This document shows positions 23,166 through 31,916 of a DNA stretch of 34,111 nt, piece after piece; within the stretch, counting starts at the first letter, position 1; every line of letters begins with the position of its first letter. The notes beneath the pieces are model-generated. The model was not told the DNA's origin. It worked only from the letters and a program-made list of their open reading frames with translations, and did no database searches. The position numbers and the translations under genes are program-made. Source of the stretch: Flavobacterium sp. J27 (lineage in GTDB: Bacteria > Bacteroidota > Bacteroidia > Flavobacteriales > Flavobacteriaceae); the NCBI RefSeq assembly GCF_004303025.1, contig NZ_PJQW01000020.1, forward strand, positions 227-34,337, written 5' to 3'.

Positions 23166-23561
23166 TTAAATACTGGCTAAATTTTCTCTTTTATTAGACA
23201 ATTTATGTATTTCTGAAATACCTCTAGATGATAAGGTAGCATCTTTTTCCGTAACAATAATTTCATAAGAAACTTTCTTGAAATTATTTTCAATATTTAA
23301 AATATATTTTCCAGCTGGAAATTGTTTCAAATTATAGGTTTTTTTAATTCCTTTTTCTCCAGTTGCGTTTTCTGCATAAATTTGTTGCCCTTCATTATCA
23401 TAAATTGTAATGGTTGCTTCTTGTATACTGTTTATAGAAAAAGTAATTTGTTTCCCATTTTTGTTTTTTACAAAAAGTAAAAAATCTAGATCATTTGCTT
23501 GCACTTTAATGGTAGATAGAACTACTACTAATACTAAACTTAATTTTAAAATACGTTTCAT
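23166..23561 (-). CDS. Small secreted Ig-like protein of unknown function
   Basis: A 131-aa protein with a signal peptide (about 1-22, ending KVQA). A single beta-sandwich-like domain follows with IQEATITIYDNEGQQIYAE and KTYNLKQFPAGKYILNIENN, which resembles the fold of T9SS sorting domains and DUF3244-like proteins but stands alone. The tail after residue 105 is polar. No enzymatic motif is seen. The 5' leader contains a (GTTT)n tract, and a -7 element TAGATTTG lies at 23616-23609 on the minus strand. Function unknown. Confidence 0.65.
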   Translation of the reverse strand: MKRILKLSLVLVVVLSTIKVQANDLDFLLFVKNKNGKQITFSINSIQEATITIYDNEGQQIYAENATGEKGIKKTYNLKQFPAGKYILNIENNFKKVSYEIIVTEKDATLSSRGISEIHKLSNKRENLASI

Positions 23562-23608
23562 AATGGTAATTTTTAAATTAATACTTGTTTGTTTGTTTGT
23601 TTCTGAAG

Positions 23609-23616
23609 CAAATCTA
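23609..23616 (-). promoter_or_regulatory. Putative -7 element of the small secreted protein gene
   Basis: TAGATTTG on the minus strand fits TAnnTTTG exactly. The start codon is 47 nt downstream, across an AAAC-rich leader made of four tetranucleotide units. Confidence 0.45.
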
Positions 23617-23677
23617 GTATAGGTATCAAGTAATTACTACAAGATAATTTTCTAATATATATGCTATATTGTCTTTT

Positions 23678-23932
23678 ACGAAAACGTTTTAGATATTTTT
23701 AGGTAATATAGTATATATTAATCTGTTAATTTTAGTGCTTTTTTATTGTGAATGCTGTAAAAATTTGATAGATTTTTTATTAGTGCTTTATTTTAGGGTT
23801 ATTTCGAATCATTTTACCCATTTTTATATAAAAAAGCAGATAAACAGTAAAAGGATTCATTTTATAGTATTTTGGAGATTGTTTTGATAGATTTTTTAAG
23901 GTACTATTTTGATTATTACGAAAACGATTTAG
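23678..23932. promoter_or_regulatory. Duplicated operator-like sites upstream of the AraC gene
   Basis: ACGAAAACGTTTTAG (23678-23692) and ACGAAAACGATTTAG (23918-23932) differ at one base and start exactly 240 bp apart. The first contains the palindrome AAAACGTTTT, typical in form of LacI-family operators. A second motif, TTTGATAGATTTTTTA, also occurs twice (from 23764 and 23883). This 430-nt gap between divergent genes contains no small gene that I can support. Confidence 0.5.
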
Positions 23933-23991
23933 GTTAAAATTGATAATTTAATATAGAAAATACTTAATTTTAATCTTGTAATTGTATTAAA

Positions 23992-24864
23992 ATGAAACAT
24001 TTTGCACCCTCTTTTGAAGTCATAGTTCCCTCATTTGGAAGTTCTTTTACGTATGCATCATATACAGAAAACACGAATAATAAATCAGATATATGGCACT
24101 ATCATCCTGAAATTGAATTAGTATATATACAAGGAGGTACAGGTAAAAGACAAATAGGTAGTCATATTTCCTATTATTCAGATGGTGATTTAATTTTAAT
24201 AGGTAGTAATTTACCTCATTGTGGTTTTACCAATGATCAAACTGGAAACAAAGTGGAAACTGTCATACAAATGAGACCTGATTTTTTAGGAGAATCATTT
24301 TTTGACATCGTTGAAATGAAAAAAATTAATAAACTACTTCAAGAAGCAAGAGTAGGAATTGCTTTTACTAACGAGACTAAAAAAAGAGTAGGGGAACAGA
24401 TTGAACAAATGAAATCGAAAGCAGCATTCGAAAAGTTATTACTTTTTTTAAAAATTCTAAACGATTTAGCACATTCTAAGGATGGAGTTTACTTAAATGC
24501 AGATGGATTTTCTTTGGTAACCCAAGTTCAGGATAACGATAAGATTAATATCGTGTTTAATTTTGTAAAAGATCGTTTTCAAGAACCTATTGCTCTTGAA
24601 GAAGTAGCCACCTTAGTAAGCATGACCGTGCCCTCATTTTGTCGTTTCTTTAAAAAAATTACCAATAAAACATTTACCACTTTTGTAAATGAATATCGAT
24701 TAGTACACGCTTGTAAATTATTATCTGAAAAACCAATAAGTATAACTACTATTTGTTTTGAAAGTGGCTTTAATAATTTTAGTCACTTTAATAAGCTTTT
24801 TAAAGATTATACTGGTAAAAGTGCATCTCAATATCGAAATGAATTAAAAAATGTAATGAAATAA
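23992..24864 (+). CDS. AraC-family transcription regulator with cupin sensor domain
   Basis: A 290-aa regulator. The N-terminal cupin (about 15-110) has the pattern DIWHYHPEIELVYIQGGTGKRQIG, then GDLILIGSNLPH, typical of sugar-responsive AraC proteins. The C-terminal DNA-binding domain (about 188-286) contains two HTHs: ALEEVATLVSMTVPSFCRFFKKI and SITTICFESGFNNFSHFNKLFKDYTGKSASQYR. It is convergent with the symporter gene. It probably controls a carbohydrate uptake or degradation locus; a link to the adjacent PIG-L-symporter operon or to the upstream operator pair is inference. Confidence 0.9.
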   Translation: MKHFAPSFEVIVPSFGSSFTYASYTENTNNKSDIWHYHPEIELVYIQGGTGKRQIGSHISYYSDGDLILIGSNLPHCGFTNDQTGNKVETVIQMRPDFLGESFFDIVEMKKINKLLQEARVGIAFTNETKKRVGEQIEQMKSKAAFEKLLLFLKILNDLAHSKDGVYLNADGFSLVTQVQDNDKINIVFNFVKDRFQEPIALEEVATLVSMTVPSFCRFFKKITNKTFTTFVNEYRLVHACKLLSEKPISITTICFESGFNNFSHFNKLFKDYTGKSASQYRNELKNVMK

Positions 24865-24913
24865 TCAAATTACAATTCCATATGATAAATTGTTTTTCTT
24901 ATTAAATTATAAT

Positions 24914-26629
24914 TTATACTGTTTTGTTCTTTTTATTAAAAAATGCTTGTAACATTAACGAAAGCACTAAAGTGAGAACAACACCAATGAAATTTAACCA
25001 CAAGTAGCTCAATTTATCGTCTTCTGGTTGTTTGTGAATGTAGAAATAGTAAATTATAAAGATTATTAATTGACTTAAACAGGCTCCTATAAAAATCGCA
25101 TTTCCTTTGATATACTTAATATAAAAACCAACTAAAAAGATACCAAGAACGGTTCCGTAAAATATAGATCCTATTATGTTGACCAATTGAATTAAGTTTT
25201 CAAATAAAGAACTAATACAAGCAAATCCAATAGCAATGATTCCCCAAAATAGAGTAAAATATTGGGTAGCAGTTACATAGTGTTTGTCTGGTTTATCACT
25301 TACATTTCTTTTATAAATATCTATAGCTGTTGTGGCAGCTAAAGAATTTAAACCAGAAGCGCTTGAAGACATAGCAGCGCTAAAAATAACAGCTAATAAT
25401 AATCCTAGTAATCCTTTCGGTAAATAATGTAAAATGAAATATAAAAAAACATAATCTTTATCATTAGTTTCAGAACTAGAATCTACTTTTTTAATAATTT
25501 CCTTTGCGTCTTCTCTTAGTTCTTTTTCTTTTAATGATAAAGAAACCATTTGTTTCCTTAATGCAGGATTATCATAATCATTATGTTGTAATTGTTCTAC
25601 ATATATTTTATTTACTACTTTTTTTTCTTCATTGACCACTTGTAACTTTTCTTCTATTTTTTCATAATCAGATTTATAAGTGGATGCTTTTACTTTATTT
25701 ACATTATTTGGATTAAAGTGTAGGGGTGCATCATTAAATTGAAAAAATACAAAAACAAGCACACCTGTAAGAAGTATAAAAAATTGCATTGGTACTTTTA
25801 AAACACCATTCATAATAAGCCCCATTTGGCTTTCTTTCACCGACTTACCTGATAAATAACGTCCTACTTGAGATTGATCGGTTCCAAAATAAGAAAGCAT
25901 TAGGAAAAAACCACCTGTAATACCACTCCAAAAGGTATATCTGGTTTTAGGATTGTAAGAAAAATCTACAATATTCATTTTCCCATTGGCACCAGCCACA
26001 TGGAGTATATTTCCAAAATCAATTTCTTCTGGAAGATAGTTTAAAATGAGGAAGAATGTAATAAACATACCTGAAATTATAACAAACATTTGTTGCTTTT
26101 GTGTAATATTTACTGCTTTTGTTCCTCCAGTTACAGTATAAACAATTACCAAAACCCCTATTATAACATTTAAGAAGGTTAAATTCCAACCTAGTAATGC
26201 AGATAAAATGATAGATGGAGCATAAATTGTAATACCTGTTCCTAAACCTCTTTGAATTAAAAATAAAACGGCGGCTAATGTTCTGGTTCTAATATCAAAA
26301 CGTTGTTCTAAATATTCATATGCTGTGTAGACTTTTAATTTATGGTAAATAGGAATGAAAGTATACGCAATAACTATCATAGCAATGGGTAATCCAAAAT
26401 AAAATTGGACAAAACCCATTCCATCATGATACGCTTGACCTGGAGTAGAAAGAAAGGTAATAGCACTTGCTTGTGTAGCCATTACAGAAAGTCCAACGGT
26501 AAACCAAGGCGTTTCATTATTATCTAATAGATAATCTTTAACATTTGCACTTCCTTTTGTTTTTAATGCACCATAAATTACAATAAACAATAACGTACAT
26601 GATAATACAATCCAATCTAAACTTTCCAT
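24914..26629 (-). CDS. Sodium:solute symporter (SSS/SLC5 family)
   Basis: A 571-aa polytopic transporter with about 13-14 helices. Family segments include FLSTPGQAYHDG, a GLGTGITIYAPSIIL region, YFGTDQSQVGRYLSGKS and SAAMSSSASGLNSLAATTAIDIYKR, the last being the SSS signature with Na+-site serines. A large charged insertion (about residues 315-385, Lys/Glu-rich, coiled-coil-like) separates the middle helices. The substrate is unknown. It is preceded by a 34-aa membrane protein (4-nt gap) and the PIG-L gene in one operon, so a sugar or amino-sugar derivative released by the deacetylase is a reasonable guess. Confidence 0.9.
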   Translation of the reverse strand: MESLDWIVLSCTLLFIVIYGALKTKGSANVKDYLLDNNETPWFTVGLSVMATQASAITFLSTPGQAYHDGMGFVQFYFGLPIAMIVIAYTFIPIYHKLKVYTAYEYLEQRFDIRTRTLAAVLFLIQRGLGTGITIYAPSIILSALLGWNLTFLNVIIGVLVIVYTVTGGTKAVNITQKQQMFVIISGMFITFFLILNYLPEEIDFGNILHVAGANGKMNIVDFSYNPKTRYTFWSGITGGFFLMLSYFGTDQSQVGRYLSGKSVKESQMGLIMNGVLKVPMQFFILLTGVLVFVFFQFNDAPLHFNPNNVNKVKASTYKSDYEKIEEKLQVVNEEKKVVNKIYVEQLQHNDYDNPALRKQMVSLSLKEKELREDAKEIIKKVDSSSETNDKDYVFLYFILHYLPKGLLGLLLAVIFSAAMSSSASGLNSLAATTAIDIYKRNVSDKPDKHYVTATQYFTLFWGIIAIGFACISSLFENLIQLVNIIGSIFYGTVLGIFLVGFYIKYIKGNAIFIGACLSQLIIFIIYYFYIHKQPEDDKLSYLWLNFIGVVLTLVLSLMLQAFFNKKNKTV

Positions 26630-26633
26630 ATAA

Positions 26634-26738
26634 TTATGCGTAGATTTCCATTATTAAAACGAAAATTAAAATATATAATGCATTCAAAATGAGTACATAA
26701 TTATAACTTCTTTTCCATTTATTTTTTTCTATTTCCAT
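26634..26738 (-). CDS. 34-aa single-helix membrane microprotein
   Basis: The ATG at 26738 opens a 34-residue frame ending at TAA (26634). A basic N-terminus (MEIEKNKWKRSYNY) precedes a hydrophobic helix (about 15-30, with LILNALYILIFVLIM). It fills the 114-nt space between the PIG-L stop (5-nt gap) and the symporter start (4-nt gap). The tight packing and the positive-inside layout argue that it is real. It may be a small accessory subunit of the symporter, which is inference from position. Confidence 0.65.
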   Translation of the reverse strand: MEIEKNKWKRSYNYVLILNALYILIFVLIMEIYA

Positions 26739-26743
26739 AAATT

Positions 26744-29188
26744 CTATTTATCTAATGAAATTAAGTTTACTAAAAGGCGATATGCACCAGAAACTCCTTC
26801 AGGTAATTCTCTAAAGAAACTTAAACCTGTATAAATATAATTTCCTTTTCCATATTTTGCAACTAATAAAGCGCCTTGTTTTTGTTCTTCTCCATCATCT
26901 GCTGCGGATAAAATGGGTGTAAAAGCAGTATCCCATTTATCTGGATAATACAATCCTTGTTCTTGTACCCAATTGTCAAAATCTTTGGTTGTAATTTTGT
27001 TAGGTACATTTAAAACAGGGTTTTTGGGATCTAAAAAGGTAACTTGAGCTTTCTCATTGGTTACTCTATCTCTAGAAATTGATAAATCAAACGGAGCTAC
27101 TTCTTTGGTAAGTAAACCGCTAGTGGTGTTATATTGTACAATTAAATTACCACCATTGGCAACAAATTTAAATAATTCCTTTTGTTTAAATTTTAAATCT
27201 TCTATAGTATTAAAAGCTCTAATTCCTAGTATTATTGCATCAAATTTAGCTAGATTTTCTGCTTGCAATTCGGTTGGATTAATATACGTAATGTTATAAC
27301 CAATATTTTCCAAATATTTTCCTACTTCATCACCAGCACCAACTAAGTAGCCAATGTTTTTTCCTTTTGTTTCAATGTCTAATTTTACTAATTTACCTTC
27401 AGACGATTCTAATATAGTTTGTTTTGGAATATGATCGTATTTAATTTCAACACTTTCAAATTGATGTTTTTCAGTAGCTGTTTCAATTGCTATTGTAAAA
27501 TCAGCATTACTTTCTTCTTTTGGAGGATATACTTTAAAACTAATTATTTTTTCATCATTTTTTGTGTCGATAGTAAAAGGAATAGCCTTAGGTTCAATTT
27601 TCCAATTTGAAGGTGCAATTAATTTCGCAATTCCGGCACTATTTTCTTTGTGTGCTTTTAGCTTTACAGTAATTTCTTTAGGCTGATTGGTATTAAAAAT
27701 AGAAACTTTAGTTGCAATTTCTGAGGTTACTTCTGGTAATATCGTAAAAGGAATGTATGTTTCTCCTTTTTTACGATCATTCATTTTATAGACTAAGTTT
27801 TTTACAAAATCTATGGTAATACCTTCCACTTCAACAGTAAAAATTATAGGGAATTGTAATTTTTCTTCAGGGTAAATACGTATAGCTTTATTGCTTACCT
27901 GATACATCCCTACGGTTGGTTTTTCTTTCAACCAAAATAGATTAGAATACTCTATAGAATTAGGAATGACAACGTTTTTTTCTTCAAAATTTACTTTTTC
28001 ATTATTTGCCAGTAAAACGCTATTACTATTTTTAGCTTGATTGAATAGGGTATAGCTCAATAATTTTATGTTAGCATTACTTCTATTAATAGCTTCAATA
28101 CTAATGTTGATTTTTTCATTTTTGGTAGCCGTTTCAACAGAAGTGATAGCTTCTAAATATAATCCACTTGAAGCTTCTATTATCTTTAAAATTTGGTTCG
28201 ATTTATCTGTTTTCCAATATGAATCTTCTAGTTTTTGAATTAATTGATATGCTTTTATTAGTTGAGGAATATGTGAAGCAGGGTTATTAAAATTGAAATT
28301 TTCTTCAATAGGGGTTAAAATTTTTCCAATAGCTTCACCACCTTTAATACGTTTCCAAGTTGTGTCAATTCCTTCAAAAATATTATTATTGCTAGGTAAA
28401 TCACCTTTTAGTAATTCTAAATATTCTTTTTCATTTCCTCTAGAACCTGTTGAACCAAAACCTTGACATTGATGCTGACTTCTACTTAAAGCAGCAATTT
28501 CATGATTGCTTTTCCCTTTTAATGGATAAAATACATTGGCATTAAAACTAATTAAATTAGATTTATCTGCTTTTTCAAAGGCTTCTTCACTGCCATAAAA
28601 CCACCATGAAGTATTAAAAAAAACTCTCTTTGGCTTTTTAGATAATTTATCATAAGCTTCTAAACTTAACATTGCAGAGGCAGTATGATGTCCATGCGTT
28701 GTTCCTGGAGTTCTGTGATTGAAGCGATTAATAATAATATCTGGATGAAAGGTTTCCATAACTTGTATCACATCTTCTAAAACTTCTTTTTTATTCCAAA
28801 TGGAGAAGGTTTCATTCGGTTCTTTGGAGTATCCAAAATCATTGGCACGAGTAAAAAATTGATTTCCTCCATCTATACTTCTAGCAGCTAATAATTCTTG
28901 CGTTCGAATTGCGCCTAATTTTTCTCTTAATTCAGGACCAATAAGATTTTGACCACCATCACCACGAGTTAATGAAAGATAAGCCGTTTCTGCATGATAA
29001 TGATTGGCAAAGTAAGTTATTAAACGTGTATTTTCATCATCTGGATGTGCTGCAACATATAACACTTTACCTAAAAAATTTAATTTTTGTATTTCTTCAA
29101 AAATCTCATCCGAGTTTAATTTTTTTGGTGCTTGCGCTTGAATTATAAAGGAAACTAATAAAAGTAAAAGAGTAAATTTTCGTGCCAT
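26744..29188 (-). CDS. Secreted PIG-L family deacetylase with long C-terminal extension
   Basis: An 814-aa exported protein with a signal peptide ending QAQA. The PIG-L/LmbE domain (about 38-260) has the zinc motif AHPDDE (47-52) and the downstream HGHHTAS. The middle (about 330-610) is beta-rich and probably Ig-like. The C-terminal part (about 610-814) looks like a class I glutamine-amidotransferase/ThuA-type fold (VGAGDEVGKYLENIGYNITY, FDAIILGIRAF, NGGNLIVQYN), without a clear catalytic Cys. It probably removes N-acetyl groups from extracytosolic amino sugars, with the partner symporter importing a product. Bacillithiol-type BshB is unlikely, given the signal peptide and size. Confidence 0.85.
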   Translation of the reverse strand: MARKFTLLLLLVSFIIQAQAPKKLNSDEIFEEIQKLNFLGKVLYVAAHPDDENTRLITYFANHYHAETAYLSLTRGDGGQNLIGPELREKLGAIRTQELLAARSIDGGNQFFTRANDFGYSKEPNETFSIWNKKEVLEDVIQVMETFHPDIIINRFNHRTPGTTHGHHTASAMLSLEAYDKLSKKPKRVFFNTSWWFYGSEEAFEKADKSNLISFNANVFYPLKGKSNHEIAALSRSQHQCQGFGSTGSRGNEKEYLELLKGDLPSNNNIFEGIDTTWKRIKGGEAIGKILTPIEENFNFNNPASHIPQLIKAYQLIQKLEDSYWKTDKSNQILKIIEASSGLYLEAITSVETATKNEKINISIEAINRSNANIKLLSYTLFNQAKNSNSVLLANNEKVNFEEKNVVIPNSIEYSNLFWLKEKPTVGMYQVSNKAIRIYPEEKLQFPIIFTVEVEGITIDFVKNLVYKMNDRKKGETYIPFTILPEVTSEIATKVSIFNTNQPKEITVKLKAHKENSAGIAKLIAPSNWKIEPKAIPFTIDTKNDEKIISFKVYPPKEESNADFTIAIETATEKHQFESVEIKYDHIPKQTILESSEGKLVKLDIETKGKNIGYLVGAGDEVGKYLENIGYNITYINPTELQAENLAKFDAIILGIRAFNTIEDLKFKQKELFKFVANGGNLIVQYNTTSGLLTKEVAPFDLSISRDRVTNEKAQVTFLDPKNPVLNVPNKITTKDFDNWVQEQGLYYPDKWDTAFTPILSAADDGEEQKQGALLVAKYGKGNYIYTGLSFFRELPEGVSGAYRLLVNLISLDK

Positions 29189-29225
29189 TGGGTTTAATTT
29201 TTTTCTCTCAAATTAAAATTGAGCC

Positions 29226-29262
29226 TAAAATTAAAAAAGGAAGACCGAAATTCTTCCTTTTT
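29226..29262 (-). terminator. Terminator of the DUF2520-to-MscS operon
   Basis: An 11-bp stem, AAAAAGGAAGA (29234-29244) with TCTTCCTTTTT (29252-29262), and a 7-base loop. On the minus strand it is followed by a T-rich stretch. It lies about 22 nt after the MscS stop codon. Confidence 0.82.
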
Positions 29263-29284
29263 AACATTAATTTATAAGATAGGC

Positions 29285-29821
29285 TTAGTCTGTAAACTCT
29301 TTATCTTCGAAAGTATGTTTAATTATAAGTATCCCTTTTTGCATTAATAAATTGTTTGGATACGTTATTCTTTCTTCATTATGGGTTTTTAGCATAATAT
29401 AAAAGGCTTTGATATCTTCAATTTCTCCTTCTAATGGGAAATCCTTATCTAATATTTTTATTTTATCACCAATTTTAAAAGGATAAGAAAAGAAAAGAAT
29501 AATTCCTGCTGTAATATTACTAAGTATAGACCATTGCGCAAATGAAGCCACACCAACCACAGCAAAAATAGACGATATGAACAAGAAAATTTGTTCTCTT
29601 TTTACACCCCAAATAATAATAATGGAAAAAATAGTTAATAAAGCCAATAGGATATTGATATATTTTATAACTAATTTGGTACGGTGTTCCAATGATTCAT
29701 TGATGCGAGCTACTTTTTTAACAATTTCAGTAGCACCGATTCTGAAGATGAAATACACACAAATAACTATAAAAGTGAGGATTTCTTCATGAAGATACGG
29801 GTTTTCAATCCATTTTAACAT
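29285..29821 (-). CDS. Small MscS-family mechanosensitive channel
   Basis: A 178-aa membrane protein: three hydrophobic segments (about 12-35, 50-70 and 76-112), then the short beta domain with FKIGDKIKI and EGEIEDIKAFYIMLKTHNEERITYPNNLLMQKGI. The third segment, FAVVGVASFAQWSILSNITAGIIL, resembles the pore helix TM3 of MscS, with Gly/Ala packing. It lacks the large C-terminal cage of E. coli MscS. It probably releases ions under osmotic downshock. It overlaps the maf gene by 17 nt as the last gene of the operon. Confidence 0.85.
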   Translation of the reverse strand: MLKWIENPYLHEEILTFIVICVYFIFRIGATEIVKKVARINESLEHRTKLVIKYINILLALLTIFSIIIIWGVKREQIFLFISSIFAVVGVASFAQWSILSNITAGIILFFSYPFKIGDKIKILDKDFPLEGEIEDIKAFYIMLKTHNEERITYPNNLLMQKGILIIKHTFEDKEFTD

Positions 29822-30407
29822 ATTCTAATAGTTTTGAATATACTTTTTCTACTGGTAATCCTACCACATTTGTATAAGATCCTTCAATTTTTGATATTCC
29901 AATTAAACCAATCCATTCTTGTATTCCATATGATCCTGCTTTATCAAAGGGTTTATAGTTATCTAAATAATAAATAATTTCTGCTTCTGATAATGGCTTG
30001 AAAGTTACTTTGGTTACTTCGTGAAATGTTTCTATGGTTTGGATAGTTTTAAATGATACAGAAGTAATTACGTCGTGCGTTTTACCAGACATTGATTGTA
30101 ACATTTGAAATGCATCGCTATAATTTTTTGGTTTTCCTAATGCTTTGTTTTCATGCCAAACGATGGTATCGCTGGTAATTACGATTTCATTTGGTTTTAA
30201 ATCATTAAAAGCTGCAGCTTTTAATTCGGCTAAATAATTTGTTATTTCTTCTGCTTTTAAGGTATTTGGATATACTTCTTCAATTTCATTTAACTGGATT
30301 ATAAATGGAACATCCATTTCCTTTAGAAATTGTTGTCTTCTTGGTGAACCAGAAGCTAAAATAATTTGGTATATATTAAATTTATCCTTGAGCATTTTTG
30401 ACAACAT
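29805..30407 (-). CDS. maf: Maf-family nucleoside-triphosphate pyrophosphatase
   Basis: A 200-aa Maf/HAM1-like enzyme. The N-terminal loop ILASGSPRRQQFL is the Maf hallmark. VITSDTIVW carries the catalytic Asp, ALGKPKN follows, and the C-terminus has FDKAGSYGIQEWIG and YTNVVGLP. It hydrolyses dTTP/UTP or modified pyrimidine nucleotides in the cytosol. The start is uncertain: Met1 (30407) or Met5 (30395) both overlap the upstream prenyltransferase gene, and either shows translational coupling. Confidence 0.92.
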   Translation of the reverse strand: MLSKMLKDKFNIYQIILASGSPRRQQFLKEMDVPFIIQLNEIEEVYPNTLKAEEITNYLAELKAAAFNDLKPNEIVITSDTIVWHENKALGKPKNYSDAFQMLQSMSGKTHDVITSVSFKTIQTIETFHEVTKVTFKPLSEAEIIYYLDNYKPFDKAGSYGIQEWIGLIGISKIEGSYTNVVGLPVEKVYSKLLEYVKMD

Positions 30408-31329
30408 AAGTAATTATAGCAATTGATAAAATTCCAAAAAACAATACTAATTTTAAGACCTGACTAATATGCTTAAATTCTTGCTTTGTTTTTGCTCCCC
30501 ATAATTTAATCATAATGTAGATTAATGGACCAATTATTAATAATAAAGCATATATTAAAACAAGGTTATACTCTAATAAATTTTTAGTAATATAATATAG
30601 TAGAATAGTAATTGGAATTACTGTTATTATACTAACTAGTTTTGCAGTAGTTTTTTTACCTAAAAGTATTGGTAGTGTTTGTACACCAGATGCATAATCA
30701 CCATCCATATCTTCAATGTCCTTGACAATTTCTCTAATCCAATTGATGATAAATGCAAAAACAGCATAATCAAACAAAATGCTAAACGCTTTTTTCATTT
30801 GAACAAAATTACCTTCATATGTAGCTGGATATAAGTCAAATACTCCAATAATTAGAATGCTAAACGATACTATAAGAGCAACAATAATATTACTAATACC
30901 TACAATCTTTTTAAGAAATGTAGAATAAACATACAATAAAGCGGCAATGAAAATAAAAATGGTAAAGAGCCCTTTTTTACCTACAGCATTTGATAAATAA
31001 AAACCAATTCCTACTCCTAAAAGATTTAGGATTACATATAAATTATAAGCAATGTTTTCTGATATTGTTTTTCCGACAATTCGGTTATTAGGTTTGGTAA
31101 TCTCATCATTATCTTGGTCTAAAATATTATTAATAATATACCCAGCAGCAGCAATACAAAGTGTAGAAAGTACAAGTAATGCAAATTGAATATGCGTTAA
31201 AGCTAAATAATCATGGGTATCTGTATAGCTATTGTAAGTTGCAGCTTTTAAATAAGTATAACGAAAAAGGACCTGCATAAAAGCAAGTAATAGTAAATTT
31301 TGAAAACGGATAAGTTTTAAATATTTCAT
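30382..31329 (-). CDS. UbiA-family prenyltransferase, geranylgeranylglycerol-phosphate-type
   Basis: A 315-aa polytopic enzyme with about eight or nine helices. The two Asp-rich prenyl diphosphate sites are NNILDQDNDE (67-76) and DIEDMDGDYASGVQTLP. The sequence is close to the archaeal-like (geranylgeranyl)glyceryl phosphate prenyltransferases common in Bacteroidota rather than to UbiA or MenA, though the exact substrate cannot be proven here. It acts in the inner membrane on a prenyl lipid. The gene sits between the KdsC-like and maf genes and overlaps maf. Confidence 0.85.
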   Translation of the reverse strand: MKYLKLIRFQNLLLLAFMQVLFRYTYLKAATYNSYTDTHDYLALTHIQFALLVLSTLCIAAAGYIINNILDQDNDEITKPNNRIVGKTISENIAYNLYVILNLLGVGIGFYLSNAVGKKGLFTIFIFIAALLYVYSTFLKKIVGISNIIVALIVSFSILIIGVFDLYPATYEGNFVQMKKAFSILFDYAVFAFIINWIREIVKDIEDMDGDYASGVQTLPILLGKKTTAKLVSIITVIPITILLYYITKNLLEYNLVLIYALLLIIGPLIYIMIKLWGAKTKQEFKHISQVLKLVLFFGILSIAIITYVVKNAQG

Positions 31330-31385
31330 TTAAAATTTAAAATTAAGTAAAAAATAAAAAAGAATTGAGTTGAAAGTTTTTGAAA

Positions 31386-31916
31386 CTAATCATATTTGGC
31401 GTCAAAATGTTCCATCCATTTATGTTGCACTTTCATTACTTGTTCTATCACATCTCGTACACAGCCTTTTCCTCCCTCTTTGTGAGAAATGTATTTTGAC
31501 AATGATTTTATTTCTGGTGCTGCATTTTGAGGACAAGTGGGTAAACCCACTAATTTCATCACATGATAATCAGGGATATCGTCGCCCATGTATAGAACTT
31601 GCTCTGGTTGAATATTATAAATATCGATAAATTCTTTAAATGTTTCTACTTTATCTGAAACGCCTAAATGGATATCTGTAATGCCTAAATTTCTCAAACG
31701 AACTCGAACACCCTCATTACTTCCACCTGAAATAATACATACGGTGTACCCATTTTCTACTGCTGCTTTCATTGCATAACCATCGCGAATATTCATATTA
31801 CGAAGCATTTCTCCGGTTTGGGTAACTTGAATTGTTCCGTCTGTTAAAACACCATCAACATCTAAGATGAAGGTGGTAATGTTATTCATTAATTCTTTAT
31901 AGCTCTTTTGAGACAT
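31386..31916 (-). CDS. KdsC-like HAD phosphatase (3-deoxy-D-manno-octulosonate 8-phosphate phosphatase type)
   Basis: A 176-aa capless HAD enzyme. Motif I is FILDVDGVLTDGTIQV (the typical KdsC DVDGVxTDG), the second stretch is MNIRDGYAMKAA, motif II is CIISGGSNEGVRVR and motif III is YMGDDIPDYHVM. KdsC removes phosphate from KDO-8-P in lipopolysaccharide synthesis; relatives act on similar sialic-type sugars. It overlaps the upstream DUF2520 gene by 20 nt and is 56 nt from the prenyltransferase gene. Confidence 0.88.
   Translation of the reverse strand: MSQKSYKELMNNITTFILDVDGVLTDGTIQVTQTGEMLRNMNIRDGYAMKAAVENGYTVCIISGGSNEGVRVRLRNLGITDIHLGVSDKVETFKEFIDIYNIQPEQVLYMGDDIPDYHVMKLVGLPTCPQNAAPEIKSLSKYISHKEGGKGCVRDVIEQVMKVQHKWMEHFDAKYD

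Noticed and set aside
23587..23603. GTTT tetranucleotide tract as a phase-variation switch
   Set aside because: Only about four units, and it lies in an untranslated leader rather than in a coding frame.
29577..29792. Plus-strand 71-codon frame opposite the MscS gene
   Set aside because: It is antisense to a conserved channel domain, with no promoter or recognisable motif.
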